Source of the DNA: Solibacillus sp. FSL H8-0523
Lineage (GTDB): Bacteria > Bacillota > Bacilli > Bacillales_A > Planococcaceae
Reading direction: 5' to 3'
DNA: 64,000 bases
Assembly (NCBI RefSeq): GCF_038051985.1
Contig: NZ_CP150291.1
Coordinates: 1,488,001 to 1,552,000, forward strand
This document shows, piece after piece, positions 6,635 through 15,517 of the stretch (positions within the stretch are counted from its first letter, which is position 1; each line of letters opens with the position of its first letter). Made by a program: the position numbers and the translations under genes. The notes beneath the pieces are model-generated. The model made no database searches. It was not told where the DNA came from and saw only the letters and a list, made by a program, of their open reading frames with translations.

Positions 6635-7789
6635 TTGGATGCGCAGCAATTATTAGATGTTAGTAGTAATTTGTTAATGACTGGCTTTATCTTAATGCTA
6701 ATTGCGATTGTGCCGCTTGGGTTATCGGTTAAATCAAACAAAAAGCTATTCGGTAAGCTCGGTATTGTTTTAACGTATGTATCGTTTATTTTACAGCTTG
6801 GTTATTTTATTACGAGGTGGATGGCAGTAAAGCATGCACCAGTAAGTAATATGTTTGAGTTTATGACGTTTTTCGGAATCATGCTCGTAGGCGGATTTTT
6901 ATTAATTTATCACATGTATAAGCAGGTGAGCGTGGGGTTATTTGTTATTCCCGTTTCACTCATTGTCATTGGTTATGGTAGCGTATTTACTAGTGATGCA
7001 TCCCCGTTAGTACCGTCATTAAAAAGTAACTGGTTGGCGATTCACGTCATTACAGTTGCGATGTCGAGTGCGATTTTATCGATTTCGTTTGCGACTGGGA
7101 TGATGTATTTGCTAAAGGTGTTGGATGTGACGAAAAAAACAATCAGTTCCCGTTCTTTAGAATTCGTGCTGTATTGTTTAATTGTCGTTGTGGGATTTAT
7201 CGGTGCATCAACGGTATTCGGCTTTACAACGGAGCAGGTAACACTTAACTATGTTGATATACAAGGAAATGAAAGTACAGTGATTTATGAAATGTACCCG
7301 CTAATTGTCAATGAAAATAAGCAACAAGTTGGGATTTTGACAATATCAAATAAAATTGATGCAGCCAAACTAAATTCGATTACCTGGGCGTTTCTTGTTG
7401 GGACATTGCTATACATAGTGATTCGTATCATCACAAGAAAAAGTATTAGCCAATTATTAAAGCCATTAACAAAACGCGTTAATGCAAATTTAATGGATGA
7501 AATTTCATATCGTGCAGTGGTTATTGGCTTCCCATTATTTGCACTAGGTGGTTTACTATTTGCGATGATTTGGGCGCAAATTGCATGGGGCCGCTTCTGG
7601 GGCTGGGATCCTAAAGAAGTATGGGCACTGATTACATTCCTATTCTACGCGGCGATGCTTCACCTACGATTATCGAAGTCGTGGGAAGGCGAGAAGACGG
7701 CGTGGATGGCGATTATCGGATTTGGCATTATTATCTTCAATCAGATTTTTGTAAACCTTGTTATAGCAGGGTTGCATTCGTATGCATGA
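6635..7789 (+). CDS. ccsB: CcsB/ResC-type cytochrome c biogenesis protein
   Basis: The protein (about 384 residues) belongs to the haem-handling CcsA/CcsB/ResC superfamily of system II cytochrome c maturation. It has about eight membrane helices and the tryptophan-rich haem-binding signature WGRFWGWDPKEVWALI near residue 325. The conserved histidine next to it is in MLHLR. A large external loop (about 200-245) sits between helices. TTG at 6635 is preferred since GAGGTGA lies six bases upstream. ResB, its usual partner, is not adjacent, so this copy is an orphan in this window. Haem export to an extracytoplasmic cytochrome is the family's role. Confidence 0.88.
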   Translation: MDAQQLLDVSSNLLMTGFILMLIAIVPLGLSVKSNKKLFGKLGIVLTYVSFILQLGYFITRWMAVKHAPVSNMFEFMTFFGIMLVGGFLLIYHMYKQVSVGLFVIPVSLIVIGYGSVFTSDASPLVPSLKSNWLAIHVITVAMSSAILSISFATGMMYLLKVLDVTKKTISSRSLEFVLYCLIVVVGFIGASTVFGFTTEQVTLNYVDIQGNESTVIYEMYPLIVNENKQQVGILTISNKIDAAKLNSITWAFLVGTLLYIVIRIITRKSISQLLKPLTKRVNANLMDEISYRAVVIGFPLFALGGLLFAMIWAQIAWGRFWGWDPKEVWALITFLFYAAMLHLRLSKSWEGEKTAWMAIIGFGIIIFNQIFVNLVIAGLHSYA

Positions 7790-7832
7790 CGTTTCTTTTT
7801 GAAATCGCTTATAACAATAACTAGTTATAAAG

Positions 7833-7874
7833 GAAACACCATTTTGACATCTTTTCAAAATGGTGTTTCTTTCA
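7833..7874 (+). terminator. Terminator between ccsB and the MerR gene
   Basis: A perfect 15-bp stem (7833-7847 with 7855-7869, starting GAAACACC) is followed by TTTCATTT on the plus strand. It lies between convergent genes. Confidence 0.85.
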
Positions 7875-7907
7875 TTTGTGATTAATTAATGATAAAAAAA
7901 CTTATAA

Positions 7908-8642
7908 TCAATCTTTATTTTTACTGAAAAAATCCATACTCCGTTCCACGAATTCTAATACTTCATTTGAAATAGGGAATAATCCAGTTTCTTCAGACGG
8001 TAGCTTTCGAATTTCCCAAAATTTATTTTCTAATTGGGCATCGCCTTGGAATGTTTCTTTTGAAAGAGCTGTGAGATTCATAGCAATTTGGTAACCTTCA
8101 ACGGATTCAGGTGGAATCGTTAATGTAATACAGGACTCAATCTTTTTTATGAGGTTAATGTATTGTGCGGTTAGATAATCATTCTCGCTTAAATTCGGTA
8201 AATTATTTTCTAAATGGACTTTTTCATCGTCATTAAAAAAGTCCATCCATTTCTTTTCGGATTGTTTAGATTGGTCGATTAATTCAACTAGCTTTTCCCA
8301 CGATAATGTTTCTTCTAATGATACGAGATTAATTAAAGTACTCGTATTTGAAATACTGGTTTCTAGCTCAGTTAGCTGACGTTGTAAATGATTATAATGA
8401 CTAATTAAAATTTGCTTGTACGACAGTTGATCTAATAAATGCTGAATGTCTTCCAGTGGCATGGAAAGTGATTTTAGTATAAGGATTTTTTCGAGTTTAA
8501 ATAAATCCTCCTCAGAATAATAGCGTTTCCCATAGTCATCTTTATAACTCGGCGTTAGAAGTTTAATTTGATCATAATAGCGTAGGGTACGATTAGATAT
8601 ATTACGTTGTTTACTGACTTCTCCAGTACTCCAATACTTCAT
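7908..8642 (-). CDS. MerR-family regulator with effector-binding C-terminal domain
   Basis: The 244-residue protein has an N-terminal MerR winged helix (STGEVSKQRNISNRTLRYYDQIKLLTPSYK, 5-34) and a coiled coil (about 80-110). A helical C-terminal domain of about 130 residues looks like the TipAS-type ligand-binding domain. Such proteins respond to drugs or peptides. It is divergent from a CPBP-family membrane protease whose gene starts 88 bp away, so that gene is a likely target. RBS AGGAGG precedes the ATG. The ligand is unknown. Confidence 0.85.
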   Translation of the reverse strand: MKYWSTGEVSKQRNISNRTLRYYDQIKLLTPSYKDDYGKRYYSEEDLFKLEKILILKSLSMPLEDIQHLLDQLSYKQILISHYNHLQRQLTELETSISNTSTLINLVSLEETLSWEKLVELIDQSKQSEKKWMDFFNDDEKVHLENNLPNLSENDYLTAQYINLIKKIESCITLTIPPESVEGYQIAMNLTALSKETFQGDAQLENKFWEIRKLPSEETGLFPISNEVLEFVERSMDFFSKNKD

Positions 8643-8729
8643 TTTTTTCCTCCTAAAGGACTTGCGGGTTACGCTACGTCATCTGTTAAAGTTAAATTAT
8701 ACCATATAGAGAAGGGGACTTTATTAGAG

Positions 8730-9428
8730 ATGGAACAACAAGAATGGAATAAAATCGATCAATGGGACTGGAAAGAATTTACTTTACTACTATTTGTTGA
8801 GTTTGTTATTGTAATTGGCGTAATCAAGTTTGTATTGAAACCTCTTTTTAATAATTGGTTTAGCAATGAGCTTTATTCAGGGACTTTGTTGGGACTAATG
8901 ATGGCTATTGTGTTACTAGTAGCCGTTTATCTAATCGCACTGCGTCCTCAAAAGCTTTCTTGGGCAGAAGTTGGAGTGACCCGATTTTCAATAAAGGATT
9001 GGAAATTGATCTTTGCTTATTCGTTTATTTTATTAGTTGGTGCAGTGATAATTATGTTTATAACGACTTTGATAGGTAATACATGGGACAATAGTAAAAC
9101 GGAATCATTGCAGCAAAATGTTACTTTGTTGAGCGTGTTAGTAGCATTTATATCAGCGGCAGTCATTTCACCGATTTATGAGGAAATCTTTTATCGGGGA
9201 TTTCTGTATCGCTGGTTACGCATACGGCTTGGATTAACAGGAGGGCTTATTATTAGTGCATTTATATTTACGATTGTTCATGTACCTACATATAATGTAA
9301 TGCCTGTAAACTTTTTTAGTGGTCTTATTTTTGCACTAGCATATGAACGAACAAACTCTATTTGGCCAGCTGTTTTTATTCACGGCATCACTAATGGCAT
9401 CATGGTTTTATTGACAAGCTTTTTATAA
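8730..9428 (+). CDS. CPBP-family intramembrane metalloprotease
   Basis: The 232-residue protein has about seven membrane helices and the CPBP (Abi) motifs: EEIFYRGFLYRWLR (motif 1, EExxxR, about 152-165) and FIFTIVHVPTYN (FxxxH, about 180-190). These glutamates and histidines form the metal site of CAAX proteases and bacteriocin-immunity homologues. ATG at 8730 is preceded by AAGGGG at a rather long 12-base distance. The frame is open upstream but overlaps the divergent MerR gene. The MerR protein is the likely regulator. A role in immunity or membrane-protein processing is inference. Confidence 0.85.
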   Translation: MEQQEWNKIDQWDWKEFTLLLFVEFVIVIGVIKFVLKPLFNNWFSNELYSGTLLGLMMAIVLLVAVYLIALRPQKLSWAEVGVTRFSIKDWKLIFAYSFILLVGAVIIMFITTLIGNTWDNSKTESLQQNVTLLSVLVAFISAAVISPIYEEIFYRGFLYRWLRIRLGLTGGLIISAFIFTIVHVPTYNVMPVNFFSGLIFALAYERTNSIWPAVFIHGITNGIMVLLTSFL

Positions 9429-9461
9429 AAAATGGAAAGCGTATTTAGATAAATAGTATAA

Positions 9462-9503
9462 GAGAAATCAATAGCGACGAGCGTTGATTTCTCTTGTTTT
9501 TTT
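9462..9503 (+). terminator. Terminator after the CPBP gene
   Basis: GAGAAATCAA (9462-9471) pairs with TTGATTTCTC (9484-9493) and is followed by a T-rich run. Ten base pairs, 12-base loop. Confidence 0.8.
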
Positions 9504-9547
9504 GAGCGATTTTGATTGGTTGGAGTCGATTCCAACAAGGAAATACT

Positions 9548-10561
9548 TTACTGTTTCCAATAAAAATAATTCCCATGTCCATCTGTATGCTGCAAGGTTT
9601 TCTTCTCTGTTGTTACGCCATGCTCGATCAAATCAACATGTAAATCCGGGTCATACAGATTGTTATAAATATGATAGATACCATGCTCGTTACTTAAACG
9701 CTCAAGCAGTTCGAGTAAATCTGTTTTGAGTTGTGCTGGAAACTGATTTGCTACATGCGTATGGAAAATGATGATTTGCGTTTCTTTATATGCTTCATTT
9801 GCGAAAAGCGTTGGGAGTAGAGCAGTAAAATCACCTGTTAGTAATTGTTTTTCACATTTTGCGTGAATATAACGGGCCTGGTTTAAATTCATTTTACGTT
9901 CTTTAAGCTCTGGCCAAATTAAGCTTTGTATCCACTCATATTGCTCCTCATTATTTACGTCAATTATGTTTAAATCAATGCCAATTCGATTGAGGATGAC
10001 TGGCTTTTCTAAAAAAGGAATTGGGTCACCAAAATTTTCAGCTACTAATGTTAATGGGCTTGTTTCATCGCCGAACGAAATCAACTCCTGTTGTTTAATT
10101 TGGTAGTGATAATGATCTACATTTAATAACAAACCTGCACTCGTCCCAATTTCGATTAAGGTTAACGGCTTTTTAGTCTCAACTGCGATTTCAGAAAATA
10201 GGGGATATAAATAGCTTGCTCGCTGGACTTCATTTGTTTGGACGAGCTTCGTTTGAAATAGTTGAATGAGTTCGTGTTGAAACTCCGTACAAAATGCAAT
10301 TAGTAATGGAAAGCTTTGTTCTAAATTCGCCTCTTGTGGATGTTCAAATACCTGTTTTAGTGGTGTTTCCTTTTGTAGAGCTAGGTATTGAACTGACGCA
10401 AAAAACAAATTCGGTTTTGGCTGTGTTTGTGGGATATGCGTGATCAAGTTTAATAACGGCTCATGATTGATAATACGCTGACACCAATACTCATATAACG
10501 GACTTCTACCATGCGCCTCCATTTCAGCAAAGCGTTGAAATGTTGCGATTAATTTCTCCAT
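9548..10561 (-). CDS. DUF2332-family protein
   Basis: The 337-residue soluble protein has the DUF2332 layout. An N-terminal helical region contains RSPLYEYWCQRI, and TLIEIGTSAGLLLNVDHYHY (about 133-152) resembles the glycine-rich motif I of Rossmann methyltransferases. Near the C-terminus ETQIIIFHTHVANQF is also typical. The family's reaction has not been established; an SAM-dependent activity is a reasonable guess only. It is divergent from the LysR regulator that starts 110 bp away, so LysR may control it. Confidence 0.8.
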   Translation of the reverse strand: MEKLIATFQRFAEMEAHGRSPLYEYWCQRIINHEPLLNLITHIPQTQPKPNLFFASVQYLALQKETPLKQVFEHPQEANLEQSFPLLIAFCTEFQHELIQLFQTKLVQTNEVQRASYLYPLFSEIAVETKKPLTLIEIGTSAGLLLNVDHYHYQIKQQELISFGDETSPLTLVAENFGDPIPFLEKPVILNRIGIDLNIIDVNNEEQYEWIQSLIWPELKERKMNLNQARYIHAKCEKQLLTGDFTALLPTLFANEAYKETQIIIFHTHVANQFPAQLKTDLLELLERLSNEHGIYHIYNNLYDPDLHVDLIEHGVTTEKKTLQHTDGHGNYFYWKQ

Positions 10562-10671
10562 AAGTACACCTCATTTCGTTGATGATGTTATTGTATAATG
10601 ATTGTTATATTAAGGGAATTAATGAAAATTAATGAGTGTGATTAATAATTTTAATCAAAGGGGTGGAAGTT

Positions 10672-11550
10672 TTGGATCTAAAATGGTTAAAAACGTTTAT
10701 TACGGTTTATGAAGAAGGGAGCTTTCGTGCTGCGGCAGAAAAGTTATTTATATCGCAGCCAAGTATTACCGTACATATAAAAGCATTGGAAGAGGAGTTG
10801 CAGGTAGCGTTATTTCAACGTGAGCACACGAAAGTAAGTGTTACTACTGTTGGCGAACAGTATTATAAGATGGCTAAAAAATTATTAGCGCATGTTGAGG
10901 AAAGTAAAAACGAAATACGTAATGTGTCTGGTAATCAGAAAACACGTCTTGTGATTGCACTTTCTTCGGCATTAATTTCAACAGATATCCTTAAAGTCAT
11001 TCATGATTTCGTTGAACTAAATCCAAATTATGAGGTAGAAATTGTCATGGAGGACGGGAAATATGTGGACGCGACACTAAGAAATCAACAAGCCGATGTT
11101 GTGATTAGCTTACAAAAAACCAAATCGAAGGACTTACATTCAGAGCGTTTGATTCGTTCAAAGGTCAAGTTGATTTATTCATCAAATTTGCGAATAGAGG
11201 GAATTTATCATGATCAAAAGATAAAGGAGTTGCTTATCAATTACCCCCTTTATACGGGTTATTTACATGAGCATGCACCGATTGTAGAGGATTTAGAGCG
11301 AGAGTATAGCATAAGGCGTTATCACAACGTACAGGATAGTATTTTTGCAATCAAGCTAATAAGTGAAGGGCTAGGAATTGGACTGTTGCCGGAAGTTCAA
11401 ATAAAAACAGAGCTAGCGGAAGGGAAATTAAAAGTGCTTGATATTGGTGCGCTGGGGTCTGTTTACGCCGTTGATATTTATATGAGTCACCTACGAAATC
11501 AAGCGAAGTTAAATCCATTTTTAAGCTATGTAAGAAGTCGATTTGAATAA
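10672..11550 (+). CDS. LysR-family transcriptional regulator
   Basis: The 292-residue protein has the LysR winged helix in residues 1-60 (FITVYEEGSFRAAAEKLFISQPSITVHIKALEEEL) and a periplasmic-binding-protein-like effector domain after about residue 90. Length is normal for LysR. TTG at 10672 is chosen because GGGGTGG lies just upstream; a GTG nine bases earlier would overlap it. Divergent orientation to the DUF2332 gene suggests that gene as target. The region between (10580-10660) is AT-rich and contains TTAATTN-type repeats, as LysR sites often are. Confidence 0.88.
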   Translation: MDLKWLKTFITVYEEGSFRAAAEKLFISQPSITVHIKALEEELQVALFQREHTKVSVTTVGEQYYKMAKKLLAHVEESKNEIRNVSGNQKTRLVIALSSALISTDILKVIHDFVELNPNYEVEIVMEDGKYVDATLRNQQADVVISLQKTKSKDLHSERLIRSKVKLIYSSNLRIEGIYHDQKIKELLINYPLYTGYLHEHAPIVEDLEREYSIRRYHNVQDSIFAIKLISEGLGIGLLPEVQIKTELAEGKLKVLDIGALGSVYAVDIYMSHLRNQAKLNPFLSYVRSRFE

Positions 11551-11594
11551 TCATGCTCGTCGTCTTATGTATACGAACACGATCATTCAAATGT

Positions 11595-11678
11595 TTATTT
11601 TAAAAAGCGCTCCGTATGTTCAATAATATGGTGTTTAAATGAACGCAACTCTGCCGGTGAAAAGTTAATGGCTGCTTC
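11595..11678 (-). pseudogene. Remnant of a gene 3' end downstream of the MFS gene
   Basis: Downstream of the MFS stop codon, another minus-strand frame reads EAAINFSPAELRSFKHHII and on to HTERFLK with a stop at 11595-11597. It has no start codon, because the frame is closed inside the MFS gene. It looks like the tail of a helical protein whose front was lost by deletion. Only 28 residues remain, so the family cannot be named and chance is not excluded. Confidence 0.3.
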
Positions 11679-11680
11679 AT

Positions 11681-12877
11681 TTATTTTTTATCTAAAGCTG
11701 GAAGAATAGTGACGCAGACAATTCCAACGATGAATAAGTAGCTTGATATAATGAAGCCCAAAGTTAATACACCAATCGTATCGATCAAATAGCCAAATAA
11801 TAAATAGCCTGGGATGCCGCCACCGATACAAATCATATTATAAACGCTAAATACTCGGGCAAGATGTGTACTTTCCACATGTGTTTGAAGATAGCTGACT
11901 ACAAAGATATTCAGGATTCCTTGTGATATACCTCCAATTACTAATAGACATTGTAATAATAAAAGGGGCCACTCTAATGCAAAGCACAATATTGCTAAAC
12001 TAAAAGCAAATAGGGACAATAATAAACCATATTTTTTATTCATATTTTTGTAAAGGTAGGGGCTTATTAATGAACCGATAATGATGCCAATAAACGTCGG
12101 TGTGGTGAATAAATATAGGTTTTCGGCACCTTTATTTAGTACTAATTTTAAGTAATTAATTAAGTAAAGGTCAATAGAGGCACCAGCCATCCAGCCTAGA
12201 CCAAAGACAATAAATAGCCTAAAAATTACTTTATCGTTTTTAATATAGGATAGCCCTTCTTTGATTGAATACATGAATGGCGGATTTTCAGTAGATAGTT
12301 GTCTGTTTCGAAAAGATGGGCGAATAAATGAAATTGCAACAAAAGAAATAACATAAAATACTGTAACGATAATCAACCCTTCATTTGAACCTACATTTAA
12401 ATAAAATAGTAAAGCTGCAAACGAATAGGAAAGTAGCTTTGCAATCATTGTGATGATTCTAAATAGGCTGTTTGCTTTAGGGATATTCGAATGCTCGACG
12501 ATATGAGGCATTAAAGTGCTACTAGCCGTCGTAAAGAAGATATTGATAAACGTAACAAAAAATATAAGCAAATAAATTGTGAATATCGTTTGAGTGAATA
12601 ATAAATTGTACAAGTAGAAGATCAGTAAAAATAAAATTCTTGTTATGTCAGAGTAAATCATTACTTTTTGTAACGATTTATTTTCTACAAATGCACCTAT
12701 ATGTAAACCAAATAACAATACAGGAACAGCGGAAAAGATAAAGTAAAAGGACGTACTTACGCCACTTCCACCAAGTGATTGCAACATGCTAAGTAGAATG
12801 ACGAATAGTGTTGCATCGCCAAAGGAACTAAAGAAAGTAGCTGAAAACAATAACAGAAATTTTTTATTTTTTAACAT
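11681..12877 (-). CDS. MFS transporter
   Basis: The 398-residue protein has about 12 membrane helices with the pattern of drug or macrolide exporters of the major facilitator superfamily. The first helix is FLLLFSATFFSSFGDATLFVI. A central cytoplasmic loop near 185-210 (SFIRPSFRNRQLSTENPPF) separates the two halves. Substrates cannot be read from sequence. It sits 78 bp downstream of a TetR regulator on the same strand. The short gap holds a sequence similar to one in front of that regulator, so TetR probably represses both. Confidence 0.85.
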   Translation of the reverse strand: MLKNKKFLLLFSATFFSSFGDATLFVILLSMLQSLGGSGVSTSFYFIFSAVPVLLFGLHIGAFVENKSLQKVMIYSDITRILFLLIFYLYNLLFTQTIFTIYLLIFFVTFINIFFTTASSTLMPHIVEHSNIPKANSLFRIITMIAKLLSYSFAALLFYLNVGSNEGLIIVTVFYVISFVAISFIRPSFRNRQLSTENPPFMYSIKEGLSYIKNDKVIFRLFIVFGLGWMAGASIDLYLINYLKLVLNKGAENLYLFTTPTFIGIIIGSLISPYLYKNMNKKYGLLLSLFAFSLAILCFALEWPLLLLQCLLVIGGISQGILNIFVVSYLQTHVESTHLARVFSVYNMICIGGGIPGYLLFGYLIDTIGVLTLGFIISSYLFIVGIVCVTILPALDKK

Positions 12878-12921
12878 AATTCACCTCATCACATAGTTTA
12901 GAAAAAATCACTTTAACATTA

Positions 12922-12937
12922 TTAACCACTGGTCAAT
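12922..12937. promoter_or_regulatory. Candidate TetR operator, site 1 (before the MFS gene)
   Basis: Read on the minus strand it is ATTGACCAGTGGTTAA with dyad ACC-N3-GGT. A near-identical site (ATTGACCATTGGTTGA) lies upstream of the TetR gene. Two matching dyads placed before the regulator and before the transporter point to one operator used twice. Confidence 0.65.
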
Positions 12938-12955
12938 TCCGATTAAATAAAAACT

Positions 12956-13519
12956 CTAGATAACTAGAGCTTTTAAGAGAAAGTCTACATGGGCATTCGC
13001 TGCTAAGTTAGCATCATCATAGCTCTCAACTCTTCCTTTGTAGTAAAGTACAAAGCCATGTAAAGCAATGAACGCAGAGTGAATGGTCTCTTCGTCCAAT
13101 TTATTTTGATGTAGCGTTTGTATCGTATGAATAAATTTTTTGAGACTTTCTTTAGGTGCAGGTTGCTGAAGTGGATCCGATAGTCCAAGTTGCTGTACAA
13201 ACATAAAATCATACTGACTTTGATTATTTAAACCAAATTGAATATAACTGATAAATATTTGCTTTGTACCTTCGATCGGGTCAAGATTTAAACTGTTATC
13301 AAGCATTTGATTGAGTAGCGCAAAATATTTTTCAATTACGGCATTAAATAATTGTTCTTTGTTGTCAAAGTGATAGTAGATTGAGCCATGGCTACATCCT
13401 AAAGCATTGGCGATAGAACGCATGGATACCTTGCTGAAATTTAATTCTAAAAACTGGCGATCAGCTTCTTCTACAATCATTTCTTTTGATAATGCATGTT
13501 CACTTTTCTTTCTGCCCAT
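12956..13519 (-). CDS. TetR/AcrR-family transcriptional regulator
   Basis: The 187-residue protein has the TetR N-terminal helix-turn-helix: VSMRSIANALGCSHGSIYYHFDNKEQLFNAVIEKY (about 31-65). A variable helical ligand domain follows. A strong AGGAGG precedes the ATG. It is upstream of an MFS transporter on the same strand, and matching dyads occur in front of both genes. It is likely the drug-sensing repressor of that exporter. Ligand unknown. Confidence 0.9.
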   Translation of the reverse strand: MGRKKSEHALSKEMIVEEADRQFLELNFSKVSMRSIANALGCSHGSIYYHFDNKEQLFNAVIEKYFALLNQMLDNSLNLDPIEGTKQIFISYIQFGLNNQSQYDFMFVQQLGLSDPLQQPAPKESLKKFIHTIQTLHQNKLDEETIHSAFIALHGFVLYYKGRVESYDDANLAANAHVDFLLKALVI

Positions 13520-13535
13520 AAAATCCTCCTAATAA

Positions 13536-13552
13536 ATTGACCATTGGTTGAT
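13536..13552. promoter_or_regulatory. Candidate TetR operator, site 2 (before the TetR gene)
   Basis: ATTGACCATTGGTTGAT lies 16 bp before the TetR start codon and matches site 1 at 12922-12937 in 13 of 16 bases. This is the expected place for autoregulation. Confidence 0.65.
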
Positions 13553-13637
13553 TAAATGGTAAATGATTGTTTAGATAAATGCAAGATATTATTGGGAATG
13601 TTTTGAATATCTGTACGAATGAGTTCATCAAGGTTTT

Positions 13638-14177
13638 TTATCGCCATATCCTTTGAAAATGCCCACCACTTGAATCGATTTCTACAACATAAACATCGGG
13701 ATTCGTTAATTGCTGCCACTCGTCAAAGCCAAAGTCTGGTGAAATCGAATGCAGGAGCATCGTGCTCAAATAGCCATGCGAAACAAGGACAATCGTTTCG
13801 GAATCATTAGTTTTTAGTTCTTCAATTAACGCTAAGATGCGATGCGTTGCTTCATTACTCGATTCGCCGCCTGTATATTTTATCGTCTTATCGATAAAGC
13901 TTTGCTGCAATTTTTCAAACCAATCTGGCATGTTTTCAGAGCTTAAAACACGCTCTTGTAAACGTTCATCAATTTCAATTTCGATGTTATGTCGCAGAGC
14001 ATATGGCGTAATGGTTTGAATCGCTCTCGTAAAAGGACTCGAGATAATGCGATTTAGTGAGTAGTTTTCTAAAAAATCGGCTAGCTGCTGTGCTTGTTCG
14101 AATCCAGCTTCTGTTAGGGTTGCTTCAGGCGCTTGTCCTTGTGCCGCGCAATGTCTAATGAGTATGAATTTCGTCAA
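13638..14177 (-). CDS. Histidine phosphatase family protein
   Basis: The 179-residue protein starts MTKFILIRHCAAQGQ, where RHC replaces the usual RHG around the catalytic histidine (H9). SSPFTRAIQT and VSHGYLSTML (second catalytic histidine) complete the phosphoglycerate-mutase-like site. These enzymes remove phosphate from small metabolites or proteins; the substrate is unknown. TTG at 14177 is chosen since GGAGGT lies seven bases upstream, while the ATG further up has no site. It ends the run of the SAM methyltransferase gene 29 bp upstream and may share its transcript. Confidence 0.88.
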   Translation of the reverse strand: MTKFILIRHCAAQGQAPEATLTEAGFEQAQQLADFLENYSLNRIISSPFTRAIQTITPYALRHNIEIEIDERLQERVLSSENMPDWFEKLQQSFIDKTIKYTGGESSNEATHRILALIEELKTNDSETIVLVSHGYLSTMLLHSISPDFGFDEWQQLTNPDVYVVEIDSSGGHFQRIWR

Positions 14178-14206
14178 ATTATGTACCTCCAACAAGATCA
14201 TAGTTT

Positions 14207-14986
14207 TTAAACGATAGCTCTAACGATATAACGTGAAAACGTAACAGCTAAACCATCTTTCGTTGCATGATTTTCAAAAATCTCCGTTATCATTTGCAAA
14301 TCTTTTTCCATTAATTGTTCAAAAATAGAAGGGTGTTGCCCAAAGGATCTTAGCTTGATGATATCGATCGGTTCTGTAAGTAACTCTGTGCTGTTGATTG
14401 TTTCAATGGTGTACGAAGTGAATTGGCTCTTTTCTAATTGCGCCTGAATTTTTTGTGAAATCGGTGCGCCAGCTGTCGGTTGAAACAAATTTGGAAAGAG
14501 CGTAGGCAATTCTTTATGCATGTCATCACCTGGATGTAGCCCCAAAATAGTTGCGCCGTTTTTCGTTACTTGCGTTAAGTGTGGGTAGGCTGATGTAGGG
14601 CCCTTTCTTATATAAACAAAGTCAAATTCATTGCGGCCGAATGGAAAACCTTCCTTCGTGTTTCCTAAAACGAACGATACATTGTCTGGTTTGTTAACGT
14701 AACCGGTTTGAAGAAAGGTATCTGTACTATCGAATCCTACGATTTCTTTGGCAACGAAGCCACACTTTTTCGTAAACTCACCATGCCCGCAGCCAACGTC
14801 TAGCACCTTTTTGTCCGCAATCATTTGTAGTACTTCTTCATCAAAAATCGTTTCGCCGTTCGGTCCAGTTAATGTAGAATTCCAGTCGTAGTGGTATGTA
14901 TGTTGCAATTCACTTAGCTGTTTGTACCAGGCCAGGGAATGCGGTTGAAGCCAGTGTGGAAGCGTTGTTGGATTGGTTAAGGTCAT
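14207..14986 (-). CDS. Class I SAM-dependent methyltransferase
   Basis: The 259-residue protein has motif I as KKVLDVGCGHGEFTKKCG (about 64-81), followed by VGFDSTD (acidic residue binding the SAM ribose) and FDFVYIRKGP. This is the Rossmann fold of class I methyltransferases, with no clear substrate domain. ATG at 14986 is chosen after GAGGTGA; a GTG nine bases upstream overlaps that site. It lies between a GNAT gene and a histidine phosphatase on the same strand. Substrate unknown. Confidence 0.85.
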   Translation of the reverse strand: MTLTNPTTLPHWLQPHSLAWYKQLSELQHTYHYDWNSTLTGPNGETIFDEEVLQMIADKKVLDVGCGHGEFTKKCGFVAKEIVGFDSTDTFLQTGYVNKPDNVSFVLGNTKEGFPFGRNEFDFVYIRKGPTSAYPHLTQVTKNGATILGLHPGDDMHKELPTLFPNLFQPTAGAPISQKIQAQLEKSQFTSYTIETINSTELLTEPIDIIKLRSFGQHPSIFEQLMEKDLQMITEIFENHATKDGLAVTFSRYIVRAIV

Positions 14987-15021
14987 AATTTTCACCTCGC
15001 AAATTTTATTAGTGGATTAAC

Positions 15022-15471
15022 TTACTTTAAAAAACACTCCATATAAATATCATTTTCAGTAAAGCCGTTTTTTTTGTACAATGGCTTGCCCATTTCAGAG
15101 GCGATTAAAAATAGATGCTGCACATTTCTTGTTTCGGCTTCTGCTACTAATCGTTCTAACAACTTTTTAGCAATCCCCTTATTTCGAAAATCTACGTGCG
15201 TAAACATATTCGCAATATATCCTCGAATCCCCGTTGGATTAAAGTAACTAGGGGGGAACGCGATAAATTGAATGGCGCCTGTTGCAATGACTTGATTGTC
15301 CTGTTCAACTAACCATTGTACATATTGATTCGATTTCAATTGATTTTCAAAAAACGCTTTTAATTGGTCGTCGATCGTAGAAGAAACGACTTGTCCTTCA
15401 TCAATTAATAACTGCTTACGTAACTGAATTAACAACGCTAAATCCTCTAATGTAGCTAATCGGAATTCCAT
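15022..15471 (-). CDS. GNAT-family N-acetyltransferase
   Basis: The 149-residue protein is a compact GNAT domain: IANMFTHVDFRNKGIAKKLLERLVAEA (about 88-114) carries RNKGIA, the acetyl-CoA loop. KPLYKKNGFTEND near the C-terminus is the usual Y-x-x-x-G-F end. No strong ribosome binding site precedes the ATG, but the frame is closed a little upstream. It is followed after 35 bp by the methyltransferase gene. Substrate unknown. Confidence 0.85.
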   Translation of the reverse strand: MEFRLATLEDLALLIQLRKQLLIDEGQVVSSTIDDQLKAFFENQLKSNQYVQWLVEQDNQVIATGAIQFIAFPPSYFNPTGIRGYIANMFTHVDFRNKGIAKKLLERLVAEAETRNVQHLFLIASEMGKPLYKKNGFTENDIYMECFLK

Positions 15472-15517
15472 CTCTAAAACCTACTTTCTGTCATTTTTTG
15501 CTGTAAATAAGGTATCG

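Noticed and set aside
11681-12877. MFS gene and 11595 remnant as one fused gene
   Set aside because: The remnant frame is closed by a stop inside the MFS gene, and the MFS has its own stop.
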